Below, piece after piece: positions 37,778-46,902 of a stretch of 64,000 bases of DNA. Made by a program: the position numbers and the translations under genes. Origin of the DNA: Paenibacillus shirakamiensis. GTDB taxonomy: Bacteria > Bacillota > Bacilli > Paenibacillales > Paenibacillaceae. The stretch lies in the NCBI RefSeq assembly GCF_017874255.1, contig NZ_JAGGLD010000003.1, positions 1 to 64,000 on the forward strand, written 5' to 3'. The first letter of the stretch is position 1; the number at the start of each line of letters is the position of its first letter. The notes beneath the pieces are model-generated. The model was not told the DNA's origin. It saw nothing but the letters and a program-made list of their open reading frames with translations, and ran no database searches.

Positions 37778-39577
37778 TTGTTAAAACGCCATTTGCAAAA
37801 GTCGATCTATGTGGTTGCAAGCCTGCTCGTAAGTTCGGTTCTTGGTGCCGACATTACTCATGCCGAAGTGAATCAAAGTTCCGCTATCGTAGAGTGGTCT
37901 CAGCACTACGCAGGTCCGAACAGTATTTCATCTGGAAGAAGTATTAATCCCACCTCCGATGGAGGCTATATCGCGGCAGGAGATGTGGAAGATCGCAGTT
38001 CATCGGGGTCGGGGCTTCAGAAGGGCTATGTTATTAAGACAGATGCGGCGGGAATCAAGCAATGGGAACAAAAGCTAGGATTCTATTACGCCGAATATAC
38101 CTACGGTTACCGGGCAAGTCAGACTCAAGATGGCGGATATATTGTCAGTGGATCAACTTCCACTACGGGCGGGCGACCACATAATGAGATTTATCTAGCT
38201 AAGCTTGATGCAAACGGTAAGCTAGCATGGGAAAAAAATTATGGAGATGGCTATACAAATGAATATGGGGAAGCGGTGGCAGAAGCGCCTGATGGAGGCT
38301 TTGTCGTTACCGGATATAGCGTTACCTCTTCTGGGGAAGCTCCTGCCTATGTACTAAAGACAGATGCTTCTGGCAAACAACTGTGGTATAAAAAGTTCAC
38401 TTTTGGCGATAATCAATACTTTTCTGATGTTATTGTGACACCTGATGGGAATACCTTAGTCGTAGGCACCGTAAACTCTGTATTCGGACCGAGTGACGAC
38501 GATGCTTCGGTTGCTATACTCCTTAACAATCAAGGGGAAGCGATCTGGACAAGAACGTATACCGATCCACTCTCACGTCGCAGTGCGTTTTCTATTGCAA
38601 GCACTCCAGAAGGTGGATATATTTTAGCAAGCCGCAAACAAGATGGAGAAGAAGAATTAAATGTGCTATCAAAGCTTGATACTGAGGGCAAAGTAACATG
38701 GGAGAAAAGCTATAACCCTACACCAGATCGTGAAGTTTTCACTAAAGTATCACCTACTCCTGCCGGCTACGCATTAATTGGTCAGAATGTAAAAGGAAAT
38801 TATCCTGAAGAAGAAGGTAGCTATGAAGTGCTTGAGATAAATAAACAAGGGGAAGCTATCCGGAATGTTGTCTTTGGAGGCCCTCACATTGCAGAGGTAG
38901 GAAAAGGGGTCGTCACAAACGATGGTAGCTTCATCATTCCTTCTCAGATTACGAGTGACAATCAGACTAGACTGGAATTAGTTAAACTCTCTGGTCGAGA
39001 AACTACTCCTCCTGCCGCAAATCCACTGAAGGAGATCCATTTCTCCACGAATGAGGTCAGGCTTCAATCCGGTGAACATCTAGCTCTTTCTGTGCAAGGC
39101 ATATTTAAAGATGGGACCACAACCGATGTCTCTAAAAAGGTCCAGTATCATTCCATCGATCCTACCATCGCTACGGTAGATGCCACGGGACAAGTTACAG
39201 CCATCAAAGCTGGGAATGCTGAAGTGACAGCTTCTTACCAAGGACTTGAGGCGCGAATACAAATTAAAGTTGCTGACCCTGAACCTAAGCAGGGCTCAGT
39301 ATATCTTGACTCCGATGAATATTCGCTCAGCGCAGGAACTTCACTGGACACACTAGTCTTCTACAAATCACCAGATGGCAAAGTCCATGATGTCACTAGA
39401 CAGTCCACTTTTAAAAGTAGTAATGAGAACGTTGCCGTATATGATTCTGAAGGGAACATCATCGGAATTCATGCCGGTACTGCTCATGTGACAGCTACCT
39501 ACCAAGGTCTTGCTGGCAGTGCATCCGTTCAAGTTGTTCGTTCTTTTGTGCCTAAATCTCTGGATCTTTCAGAATAG
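37778..39577 (+). CDS. Secreted protein with seven propeller-like repeats and two Big2 domains (paralogue 1)
   Basis: An exported protein of about 599 residues. The signal peptide begins MLKRHLQKSIYVVASLL and likely ends at THA. Residues about 35-390 hold seven repeats of about 50 residues, each with DGGYI..G and K.D..GK..W.K patterns, which suggests a seven-bladed beta-propeller. Two bacterial Ig-like (Big2) domains follow; both carry the IATVDATGQVTAIKAGNAEVTASY type motif. There is no LPXTG, SLH or other wall anchor. The start is TTG 37778 behind AAGGGAGTG. It has two full paralogues and a fragment downstream. Probably binds polysaccharide or a surface; function unknown. Confidence 0.8.
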   Translation: MLKRHLQKSIYVVASLLVSSVLGADITHAEVNQSSAIVEWSQHYAGPNSISSGRSINPTSDGGYIAAGDVEDRSSSGSGLQKGYVIKTDAAGIKQWEQKLGFYYAEYTYGYRASQTQDGGYIVSGSTSTTGGRPHNEIYLAKLDANGKLAWEKNYGDGYTNEYGEAVAEAPDGGFVVTGYSVTSSGEAPAYVLKTDASGKQLWYKKFTFGDNQYFSDVIVTPDGNTLVVGTVNSVFGPSDDDASVAILLNNQGEAIWTRTYTDPLSRRSAFSIASTPEGGYILASRKQDGEEELNVLSKLDTEGKVTWEKSYNPTPDREVFTKVSPTPAGYALIGQNVKGNYPEEEGSYEVLEINKQGEAIRNVVFGGPHIAEVGKGVVTNDGSFIIPSQITSDNQTRLELVKLSGRETTPPAANPLKEIHFSTNEVRLQSGEHLALSVQGIFKDGTTTDVSKKVQYHSIDPTIATVDATGQVTAIKAGNAEVTASYQGLEARIQIKVADPEPKQGSVYLDSDEYSLSAGTSLDTLVFYKSPDGKVHDVTRQSTFKSSNENVAVYDSEGNIIGIHAGTAHVTATYQGLAGSASVQVVRSFVPKSLDLSE

Positions 39578-39602
39578 GGCGAAATTTATACTTTCGAGCA
39601 TG

Positions 39603-39650
39603 AAAATAAGGTCCCTGTAACCATGTCTATGGTTGGAGGGATTTTATTTT
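39603..39650 (+). terminator. Terminator of paralogue 1
   Basis: A long imperfect stem: AAAATAA and TCCCT on the left with AGGGA and TTATTTT on the right, plus an inner AACCAT/ATGGTT stem, ending in a T-rich run. Confidence 0.8.
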
Positions 39651-39872
39651 TGCGCGAATAAACTAATGATTTCCCCATGTCTCTAGCCCCAGTTCTATAT
39701 GTATTCCTGTTAAAGCGACAAGAACCGAGAAAACCCTTTCTTTTCTTTTTCTGGGATCTACGGCTAAATATAATCGATTTGTATGATTCACAACTTCACA
39801 TCGTTCTCCAATAATAGATATAACATTTCATAATTAGGCATAACATCATATTTTATGGGAGGAGAGGTGTCT

Positions 39873-41702
39873 TTGTTCAAAATGAGCTGGCTAAAAAAGG
39901 TATGGATCGCAGCGTTAGTATGGGGCTGCATGGGAGGTGCTCTTGTTCCTGAACAAACATCCGCAGCGAAGATTCAGCCTGTAATAGAATGGTCCCAAGA
40001 TTATGGGATATCTTCCGAAGGAAAAGGTGTCATTGCGACACAGGATGGCGGGTATCTTCTTACAGGAGGAATCCGTGAAGCCGAAGAATCACACTCAGAA
40101 TATAGTACACAACATGCTTACATAGTTAAAATTGATAGCTCTGGACAACAGCAATGGCATACAACTATCGCTTTTGAAGCCTTCGCCTCCACCTCTGCGA
40201 CATCAGCCATTCAAAACAAAGATGGACACTATATCATTATCGGGAACACTACTCCTGAAGATGGCGAGCCTCTTAGCCACTTATTTATTGCTGAATTAGA
40301 TGGACAAGGGCAACTTTTGTGGAAAAAAATTCATGCCGATGAATCCATGCATAATTTCCCCAAGACGATCGTCTTATCTTCAGATGGAGGTTATGTTATG
40401 ACTGGTTACGCTAATAATTATGGGTATGGAAAAGCATATATTCTTAAAACAGACCATCTCGGCAACGAAATATGGTACAAAAAATTTCATTATGGTGATA
40501 GCCAATATTTCAACGATCTTCTTCCTGCTCAGGATGGAGGGTATGTGGCGGTAGGCGCGCTGAATACCCCCGACTATAGTACAGGTTACGAAGATGCAAC
40601 TCTGGCTATTAAAGTGAATGAACAAGGAGAGAAAGTATGGGACCATATCTATTCCGATCCCTATACGAACCGGTATGCTTATGCCGTAACCCCTTCCAAA
40701 GCGAAAGGATATCTTATTGCTAGTCGCAAAACGGTACAACAACAAAATATACAAGTGCTTACCCAGATTGGGCTAGATGGTCAGGTACAATGGGAAAAGA
40801 GTCTTGATCCTAGCATCGTCACCGATTCATTTAATAATGTAGTGAATACAAAGGATGGCTACGCACTGCTAGGTAGCAATTCATTAGGGAGCTATCCTAA
40901 TAATCGGACTGAGTACTCCCTACTTACCTTAACAGCAGATGGAATAATCTTAGATCAAGCAAGGTTCAAAGGTGCTAAACTTACAGGAACAGGCAAAGCT
41001 ATTTTAACCCCAGATGGTGGTTACCTTTTCCCGGGTACGATTCAACGCGAACTAAATTATAAGCTTCAGGCCATAAAATTGTTACCGTTTACATCTTCAC
41101 CTGCTCCTCAGCAAGAACTTCAAACTCTTCATTTTGCGGACAATCCATTGAAGTTAAAAGTAGGTAGTTCTGCTCCAAACAGGTTGATTGCCACCTACGC
41201 CGATGGCTCTACAGAGGATATATCCAGTCTAGCAAGCTATGTATCTCTTAATCCAAATCTAGCAAGTAGTAATGAAGTGGGCCGAGTAACAGCTATAGAA
41301 GCTGGTTCTACTACTATTCAAGCCACCTATCAAGGTCATACTGCTGAACTTGACGTAACTGTCTTCTCTAAAGATTCGGATGAGCTAGATCCCATTTCTG
41401 GACTTTTGCAGTTGGATTCATCTAGTTATTCGATTTTAGTAGGAGATTCCTTCGACATCCATCTTCAATTGACGGAGTATTATCCTGAATATGTGAACAA
41501 AGACATCACAGCGAATGCTACGTATAAAAGCACCCATCCCGATATTGCTTATATCGATGCCAACGGAAATTTAATAGGTAAAAAATTAGGAGAAACTACC
41601 ATTTATGCTTATTATAAAGGAAGCTATACTTCCGCCAAAGTTCAAGTCGTGAAAGCTCGCGTCTCCACTCAAGATGCTTCAATAGTATCTCCTGCATCCT
41701 AA
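39873..41702 (+). CDS. Secreted protein with propeller-like repeats and two Big2 domains (paralogue 2)
   Basis: About 609 residues, with the same plan as the protein at 37778. The signal peptide MFKMSWLKKVWIAALVWG probably ends at TSA. Repeats of the DGGYLLTGG ... KIDSSGQQQW kind fill about 35-395, and two Big2 domains follow (LASSNEVGRVTAIEAGST; IAYIDANGNLIGKKLGETT). It is clearly homologous to paralogue 1 in repeats such as KAYILKTDHLGNEIWYKKF. The start is TTG 39873, just after GGAGAGGTG. It has its own promoter region and terminator, so the copies are separate transcription units rather than one operon. Confidence 0.8.
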   Translation: MFKMSWLKKVWIAALVWGCMGGALVPEQTSAAKIQPVIEWSQDYGISSEGKGVIATQDGGYLLTGGIREAEESHSEYSTQHAYIVKIDSSGQQQWHTTIAFEAFASTSATSAIQNKDGHYIIIGNTTPEDGEPLSHLFIAELDGQGQLLWKKIHADESMHNFPKTIVLSSDGGYVMTGYANNYGYGKAYILKTDHLGNEIWYKKFHYGDSQYFNDLLPAQDGGYVAVGALNTPDYSTGYEDATLAIKVNEQGEKVWDHIYSDPYTNRYAYAVTPSKAKGYLIASRKTVQQQNIQVLTQIGLDGQVQWEKSLDPSIVTDSFNNVVNTKDGYALLGSNSLGSYPNNRTEYSLLTLTADGIILDQARFKGAKLTGTGKAILTPDGGYLFPGTIQRELNYKLQAIKLLPFTSSPAPQQELQTLHFADNPLKLKVGSSAPNRLIATYADGSTEDISSLASYVSLNPNLASSNEVGRVTAIEAGSTTIQATYQGHTAELDVTVFSKDSDELDPISGLLQLDSSSYSILVGDSFDIHLQLTEYYPEYVNKDITANATYKSTHPDIAYIDANGNLIGKKLGETTIYAYYKGSYTSAKVQVVKARVSTQDASIVSPAS

Positions 41703-41717
41703 GCGAAATTTTAAGAG

Positions 41718-41746
41718 AAAAGGGCCAGCACATTGCCCTTTTTTCT
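41718..41746 (+). terminator. Terminator of paralogue 2
   Basis: AAAAGGGC (41718-41725) pairs with GCCCTTTT (41735-41742), followed by more T and TTT. A strong intrinsic terminator. Confidence 0.88.
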
Positions 41747-41776
41747 TTATACATTTATTAAGGTGGGCAACTATCT

Positions 41777-42189
41777 ATGTCGAATGATAAAAAAATTTCA
41801 GGAGTAAACAGTTACCCTGAATTTATATGGTATGGTACAAGCGGGGATAGTGTCAGGGATGATATCTATAAGACCGTCCTATGGTATAAAGAAACCAAAA
41901 CCATCTCATCCATCTATGAAGCACAAGAGTATATATAATATGATGGATATAAAACAACAGATGCCAAATTAGCTTATTCACTTCTATTTGAATTAACAAT
42001 GATAAAGACACACGGATCTTTAACAAGAGAAATCTATGCAAGTATAGAAATGATAGATAACAGAATGTATTATTTGGTTTGGCTCTCATCGGAAAACAAT
42101 ACAATGCATACTGGTTCTTAACAGAATCTAAAAAGGAACTAGTAGCAATTAAATGGATAAGGGACCTATTGCATTGCCAATTAGGCTGA
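41777..42189 (+). pseudogene. Broken gene of unknown family with in-frame stop and frameshift
   Basis: ATG 41777 follows AAGGTGG and opens MSNDKKISGVNSYPEFIWYG. Codon 54 is a TAA stop (41936-41938), but the same frame then continues for another 60 codons (YDGYKTTDAKLAYSLLFEL). Near 42075 the sensible reading shifts by one base, to FGLALIGKQYNAYWFLTESKKELVAIKW, ending TGA at 42187. A terminator hairpin follows. The restored product would be about 137 residues, hydrophilic, with no signal peptide. I do not recognise the family. Confidence 0.6.
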
Positions 42190-42210
42190 GCTGTAGGTCC
42201 CCTTTATTCT
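42161..42210 (+). terminator. Terminator of the broken gene
   Basis: GGGACCTA (42161-42168) pairs with TAGGTCCC (42194-42201), followed by a T-rich run. The right part of the broken gene lies within the loop. Confidence 0.6.
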
Positions 42211-42219
42211 TTATTCAAT

Positions 42220-42618
42220 TTATTTTCTTGTATCAAATAGGCTTTTCACTAATGCTATACCGCAAATCACTCCAAAGAAAAACTGTCCATGACGTCCCGT
42301 GATTTCCGCATAATGTGGTATTGCGGGCAATTTCATATAGGCCGAGACCAGACTATATACTAACAATACAAAACTAGGGATGAAAATAGAGATAAAAATC
42401 GGCTTATTAAATTTGGAGCGTCCAGGAAATCCATAGATAAGACTTACATAGATTCCACAGAACAAGGAGTACAGTGCTAGAGTACCCAACACTTTTGTCT
42501 GTTGATTACGCCCGGTGTGATTCGCTACCTCATTTAAATATTGATTTCCATAGTAGACGAGTAGAATGGCTCCAATCATCCACAGTAAATAGTACGCGTA
42601 ACCTTGTGATTTTCTCAT
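42220..42618 (-). CDS. Small membrane protein, four predicted helices
   Basis: A 132-residue hydrophobic protein: helices at about 8-26 (YLLWMIGAILLVYYG), 45-65, 75-95 (FISIFIPSFVLLVYSLVSA) and 110-127 (FFFGVICGIALVKSLF). Short charged loops carry the sequence GFPGRSKFNKP between helices 2 and 3. The start is ATG 42618, with TAGGGAG 8 bases upstream. It is 47 bases downstream of the DUF817 gene and points the same way, so the two are probably one transcript. I do not recognise its family. Confidence 0.65.
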   Translation of the reverse strand: MRKSQGYAYYLLWMIGAILLVYYGNQYLNEVANHTGRNQQTKVLGTLALYSLFCGIYVSLIYGFPGRSKFNKPIFISIFIPSFVLLVYSLVSAYMKLPAIPHYAEITGRHGQFFFGVICGIALVKSLFDTRK

Positions 42619-42665
42619 GCCGTCACTCCCTAATGACATATTTTGTTACATACCATCCATCGGGT

Positions 42666-43475
42666 TCATGAAGAAATTTCTTGCTGTGCTTTGGGTAGTA
42701 CTTTACGTCGGTCTCTTTCACCCTTGATATGCTTAAGTTGAGCTACAATAATAATGCTAATGACAACTAGTAGGAACCAAGATGTAATTTTGCCCAGATG
42801 AACCATGGCCCAAGCCGCAGTCTGATTAGGATAGCGCCAAGCCCCGAGCAAGGTAGAGATGTTCTCCGCAATCCAAATAAAGAAACCAACCAAGAAAAAA
42901 CCTAAAACCATAGGCATTCGAAACGAACTTTCCTCTAATTGATAATGAACCTGTGTCCTTGCGAACACAATGATCAGAACAGCTATCAGAACGTATCTGT
43001 AATCTCCAATATAGTGATGAGTAAAAAAGTTCGCATATATAGCAATACCTATAAGCCAAGGCCAGAACGAAGGCGGCCATCCCGTCATGCTTAGGTGGAG
43101 CCTGCGCCAAGCTTGACATATATAACTGGCTACACTCGCATACATAAATCCACTATAGAGCGGAACACCCCATATTTTGGTATAACCTGGACCTGGGTAA
43201 GCCCATGACCCCATATGTACCTTATACAATTCTAAAGCTAGTCCAATGATATGGAATAGACAAATAACTTTGAACTCATCCAAAGATTCCAGCTTAAAAA
43301 ACAACATACCGGCTTGAGCAATTAAACAGATCAATAATATTAGATCATATCTCGGAATATAGGGCAGATGAACTAGTTTGGTTAAGCCAAGTGAAGCGAA
43401 AATAATGACAGGAAATATACAAGATAATGCTTCTTCTCTCCCAAAAACCCACAAATTTCTTAATGCCTTACGCAC
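42666..43475 (-). CDS. DUF817 family membrane protein
   Basis: A 269-residue polytopic protein with about eight hydrophobic helices and the family features VFGREEALSCIFPVIIF near the N-terminus, KVHMGSWAYPGPGYTKIWGVPLYSGFMYASVASYI in the centre, FTHHYIGDYRYVL and LGAWRYPNQ near the end. His, Trp and Tyr in these loops are conserved in DUF817, whose role is unknown. The start is GTG 43475, since TCGAGGTG lies 7 bases before it; the frame is open to 43484. Confidence 0.8.
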   Translation of the reverse strand: MRKALRNLWVFGREEALSCIFPVIIFASLGLTKLVHLPYIPRYDLILLICLIAQAGMLFFKLESLDEFKVICLFHIIGLALELYKVHMGSWAYPGPGYTKIWGVPLYSGFMYASVASYICQAWRRLHLSMTGWPPSFWPWLIGIAIYANFFTHHYIGDYRYVLIAVLIIVFARTQVHYQLEESSFRMPMVLGFFLVGFFIWIAENISTLLGAWRYPNQTAAWAMVHLGKITSWFLLVVISIIIVAQLKHIKGERDRRKVLPKAQQEISS

Positions 43476-43971
43476 AGTGTTCACCTCGAGTAATTATGTA
43501 TAGGTGCCAAGTTCATATATTTATAGATGACAAAAATTCACTAGTATTATCACTCGATTAAAATCCGATCTGGATTGGCTAGGAGCAAAATATTTCATGG
43601 TAATGGTTCAATTGCTCAAATTGTTGTATGTGGATGGATACTCGGAAGTGTACTAATCATTTCTCCTTATCTATCACCTTTTTAAAGTTAATTCATTACT
43701 TTATGTATAGTATATCATTGAGGATGCTTTTCAGTGTAAGGAAATGGAATATATAGCTTTACTATTAACTTTACTTCATCAGCTTTATTTAGAGAAGTTT
43801 TAAACACTACTATTAATAAAAGCTATATAGACCTTAAGTAATATAAAAAGATGTAAATGGACACTACACGAATAATCCTAATAGTGACAATTCAAAAAAC
43901 ACCATAACTATACTTTCAGTAAAAGATCAAGTACCTACTTTTTCTGAAGTGAAATCTGATTCCCCCTGTCC
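43476..43971. other. Gene-free, AT-rich stretch with possible gene debris
   Basis: No intact gene. On the + strand around 43571-43688 one frame reads IAQIVVCGWILGSVLIISPYL and then stops, which looks like the end of a membrane protein but has no start. Around 43880-43980 another frame reads TITILSVKDQ, then VPTFSEVKSD and a stop, just before the Big2 fragment. These are best read as debris from earlier genes. Confidence 0.4.
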
Positions 43972-44232
43972 TTGTACTTAGACTCAGCAGAATACTCTAT
44001 CACCATCGGTGATACCTTTGATACGGTCACTTGGGTGAAGGACCTCACAGGACAAGTCACTAAAGTAACAAATGCTACATTTAAGAGCGATAATCCGGCT
44101 GTAGCAACTATTGATGCTCAAGGAAATATCACAGGCGTTAGCAAAGGATCTACCCGTATTACTGCATCCTTAAATGGACTGCAATATACGGCTACTATTC
44201 TTGTAGTGCCTCCCTATCATCCTACTCCTTAG
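43972..44232 (+). pseudogene. Fragment of a fourth Big2 paralogue
   Basis: Only the last Big2 domain (86 codons) of a protein like its neighbours remains: YLDSAEYSITIGDTFDTV at the front, VATIDAQGNITGVSKGSTRI in the middle. The first codon is TTG without a ribosome site, a stop lies a few codons upstream in frame, and there is no signal peptide or repeat region. It is closest to the Big2 domain of the protein at 44475 (YLDSDAYSITIGDTLDTV). It keeps its own terminator, so it is the 3' end of a deleted gene. Confidence 0.8.
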
Positions 44233-44272
44233 GCATTGTTTATTAACCCGACATGAATCTTTCTTTTTCACC

Positions 44273-44320
44273 AAAAGGTAGATGTATCAAGTGTTTCTTC
44301 ACTTGCTACTCTGCCTTTTT
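44273..44320 (+). terminator. Terminator after the Big2 fragment
   Basis: AAAAGG (44273-44278) with CCTTTT (44314-44319) and the inner CAAGTG/CACTTG stem (44288-44293, 44300-44305), followed by T-run. Confidence 0.75.
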
Positions 44321-44474
44321 TGTATCCACAGATTTGAGTCCATATCCCTAACTCATCCTCTTTATATAATCCCCACTAAAGTAATACAAGAATGAACCTC
44401 TACGTACCTAGTTCACTCTCCTTATGTATTCCATAATTAGAATGAAATTTACATTTCATGAAGGAGTGATGACT

Positions 44475-45941
44475 TTGAAAAAAAATTATTGGTCACGTTC
44501 CATCTCTCTATTTTCCATCGTTACAGGTCTTCTCCTCACCCTAAGTATCCCCAACACGAGTCATGCCGCGAACAATGCTTTAGAAGAAGATTGGTCCATT
44601 CTCCTTAGTACAAGTACGCATGTGAATAAGGCTGTGAAGGTCATTCCCACATTAGATGGAGGCTATCTCACGTTAGGGAATCGTATGACTAGAGATACTC
44701 CCTATCGTACTACGCTAGAATTCAACAAATTAACAAATCAAGGCCAACTTGATTGGGCAAAAAGAATACAAGAACCTCGTCTAGAGGCTGGAAGTGCTGT
44801 TACAGCACAAGATATCATTCAGACACGTGATGGCGGTTATGTTGTTGGTGGGTATGTGAAGGAGAGTGCTGAATCATCTCATTCTTACTTACTCAAAGTA
44901 AATTCATCTGGACAATATCAGTGGAGTAGACGGTTCACAACTCATCCATCCGGTGAGTCCATTCAACGTGTACGCGAAACGCAAGATGGGGGTTTAATAT
45001 TAACTGCTTCTATCTCGAATTCGGTGAATCATGCAGGTCCCGTCCTATTCAAAACAGATAGTCAAGGATCTGATGTATGGATCACCACGCTTACTGATTA
45101 TCCTGGGCAAGAGATTAGCGATGTTATCGAAAAGCCAGAAGGCGGCTATATCGCAGTTGGTCTTACCCTCCAAGATCCTAACCAAAACTATGCGACTACT
45201 TCCGCACTTTTAACACTCAATGCCCAAGGTAAGGTTGCTGGTACTAGTTATATTGCAAATCATTCAGGAGGTATCCCCCAACAGATTGAACGGGTGGCTG
45301 AAGGAGGATATATTATACGTACCTCCTCAGGTCTAAACCGATTAGATGCAGGTGGAAATTCACTCTGGATTACCCCTTTCCAGAATTTTGGTAGCGAAAT
45401 TTCAGTACAGTATACGTATCTCACTATTGCCAAAGATGGTGGTTATGTTCTCACTGGAGTAGATTCGCAGAGAACTCGGCAACTTCATATTACGAAAGTC
45501 TCCAGTCAAGGGAACCATGCATGGACCTATCATCCAACTGTTACAGGATTCACGACCGCGGGCTATGGCTCAGCGACAAGTGATGGAGGAGCCATACTTA
45601 CTTATTCAACGATTGATTCACAACATCTAGAGACCCTAAAACTGAGACCCTCATCCGTGCAACAAGGGAGTTTTTATCTTGATTCTGATGCTTACTCCAT
45701 CACGATTGGCGATACATTAGATACGGTAGCATTATATAAAGACGGAAATGGAAAAGTGCACAATGCCACAGCAGAAGCTCAATATAGCAGCTCCAATTCA
45801 GCAGTTGCTAGCATAGATTCCCAGGGGAATATTACCGGAATAAAAGCAGGAACAGCAACTATTACTGCCACATACAAGGGTATAACCTTTACAGCTCCTG
45901 TGCTAGTGGTCAAACCTTATGTAGCTATAAAATCGCATTAA
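44475..45941 (+). CDS. Secreted protein with propeller-like repeats and one Big2 domain (paralogue 3)
   Basis: About 488 residues. The signal peptide MKKNYWSRSISLFSIVTGLLL likely ends at SHA. Repeats with DGGYLTLGN, DGGYVVGGY and EGGYIAVGL, plus K..SSGQYQW type ends, cover about 35-400. There is one C-terminal Big2 domain (VASIDSQGNITGIKAGTATI), against two in its paralogues. The start is TTG 44475, behind AAGGAG with 8-base spacing; an in-frame ATG six bases upstream sits too close to the ribosome site. All three intact paralogues use TTG. Function unknown; probably cell-surface or secreted binding protein. Confidence 0.8.
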   Translation: MKKNYWSRSISLFSIVTGLLLTLSIPNTSHAANNALEEDWSILLSTSTHVNKAVKVIPTLDGGYLTLGNRMTRDTPYRTTLEFNKLTNQGQLDWAKRIQEPRLEAGSAVTAQDIIQTRDGGYVVGGYVKESAESSHSYLLKVNSSGQYQWSRRFTTHPSGESIQRVRETQDGGLILTASISNSVNHAGPVLFKTDSQGSDVWITTLTDYPGQEISDVIEKPEGGYIAVGLTLQDPNQNYATTSALLTLNAQGKVAGTSYIANHSGGIPQQIERVAEGGYIIRTSSGLNRLDAGGNSLWITPFQNFGSEISVQYTYLTIAKDGGYVLTGVDSQRTRQLHITKVSSQGNHAWTYHPTVTGFTTAGYGSATSDGGAILTYSTIDSQHLETLKLRPSSVQQGSFYLDSDAYSITIGDTLDTVALYKDGNGKVHNATAEAQYSSSNSAVASIDSQGNITGIKAGTATITATYKGITFTAPVLVVKPYVAIKSH

Positions 45942-45969
45942 TCTATAATGCAGATTATATTCACATCAA

Positions 45970-46014
45970 AAAGACCCTAGAGAATTGAATTTCCATTTCT
46001 ACTCTAGGGTCTTT
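45970..46014. terminator. Bidirectional terminator
   Basis: AAAGACCCTAGAG (45970-45982) pairs perfectly with CTCTAGGGTCTTT (46002-46014). It separates paralogue 3 from the convergent gene at 46091. Confidence 0.85.
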
Positions 46015-46090
46015 GATTCAAATCATAAAGTTAGTCCAGCTAATTCAATATATTTCTCTATACATTTTAACTATATTTCCCAAGAAATAA

Positions 46091-46447
46091 TTAACAATTT
46101 ACTTCTGTTCCCCATATTATCGAAAAAATAGGTTTTGTCTTAACTATTAATGGCTTCATTAAGCTTTCGTTAGCAAAAAGAATATGAATATATTCTCTTT
46201 GTGCCCGTTTCTCCAGCCTAATCCCTCGCACTTCTTCCAAAGTTAAATCAATGAGCACTATATCCCCTTGATGCCACTGGCAACGAACCCAAGAATAGGA
46301 AGGCTCTAATTCAAAATGCAAGGTTCCATTTTCCCTTTCCAATTGATAAGTATGCCTATTGTAATAAAACGGAACTTCTGAATCTAGTGTACATGGCTCT
46401 TGTTCAAAGAAATCAACAAATTCAAACTCTTCTGGAAATGGCAGCAT
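46091..46447 (-). CDS. Hypothetical protein, 118 residues
   Basis: An acidic N-terminal part (MLPFPEEFEFVDFFEQEPC) is followed by alternating beta-like stretches (NGTLHFELEPSYSWVRCQW, GDIVLIDLTLEEVRGIRLE) and a C-terminal IVKTKPIFSIIWG. It looks like a small beta-rich protein, with no signal peptide or membrane helix. I choose ATG 46447, since GAGGA lies 8 bases upstream; a TTG at 46480 is in the same frame without a ribosome site. It begins 35 bases after the broken S66 peptidase on the same strand. Family not recognised. Confidence 0.5.
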   Translation of the reverse strand: MLPFPEEFEFVDFFEQEPCTLDSEVPFYYNRHTYQLERENGTLHFELEPSYSWVRCQWHQGDIVLIDLTLEEVRGIRLEKRAQREYIHILFANESLMKPLIVKTKPIFSIIWGTEVNC

Positions 46448-46481
46448 GCTCAGTTCCTCGTTTCTTTTATTTAAATGCAAC

Positions 46482-46902
46482 CTAGTCGGAAGCTTCGAGA
46501 AACACTACTTTAACCCTTGAATCAGGAAATATTTTGTTCGTGCAATTTTTAAGTAACATCTTATATTCCCTCAGACCACAAAACCGCTTAGTTGATTACC
46601 CACCAGCCATTCATAATTAAAATGTATTGTAACGGTTCCACCTTGAAAGAAAGTCTGATAAAAGCGATGTGTTTGATCAAATGCATCTACCATTACCAGA
46701 TTCATAATCTGGTAATAATAGCTCTTACCATGGGCTAAAGCATAAAAGCTATTAAGAATTACAGGCAAATCACTCATTCCAAAATAAGTTTGGGAGTAGA
46801 TCACATTTGAACATAATCAATATATATATCAGGTTGTATTCCATCTGAACAAGCAATCAATCCGACCTTATCGCCTTTGTATAATTGAACCGTAGAATTC
46901 AT
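46482..46902 (-). pseudogene. Broken S66 peptidase (LD-carboxypeptidase/MccF family)
   Basis: The start is good: ATAAGGAGG, then ATG 46902 opening MNSTVQLYKGDKVGLIACSDG, the usual S66 start. A deletion after about 30 codons jumps to YFGMSDLPVILNSFYAL, which keeps the GxSD nucleophile motif, and on to DQTHRFYQTFFQG. A TGA (46571-46573) interrupts the GGN part; the same frame then reads GNIRCYLKIARTKYF, and a frameshift gives PDSRVKVVFLEASD and TAG. The C-terminal third with the rest of the active site is gone. The family trims peptidoglycan peptides or, as MccF, gives immunity to microcin C. Clearly inactive. Confidence 0.8.
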
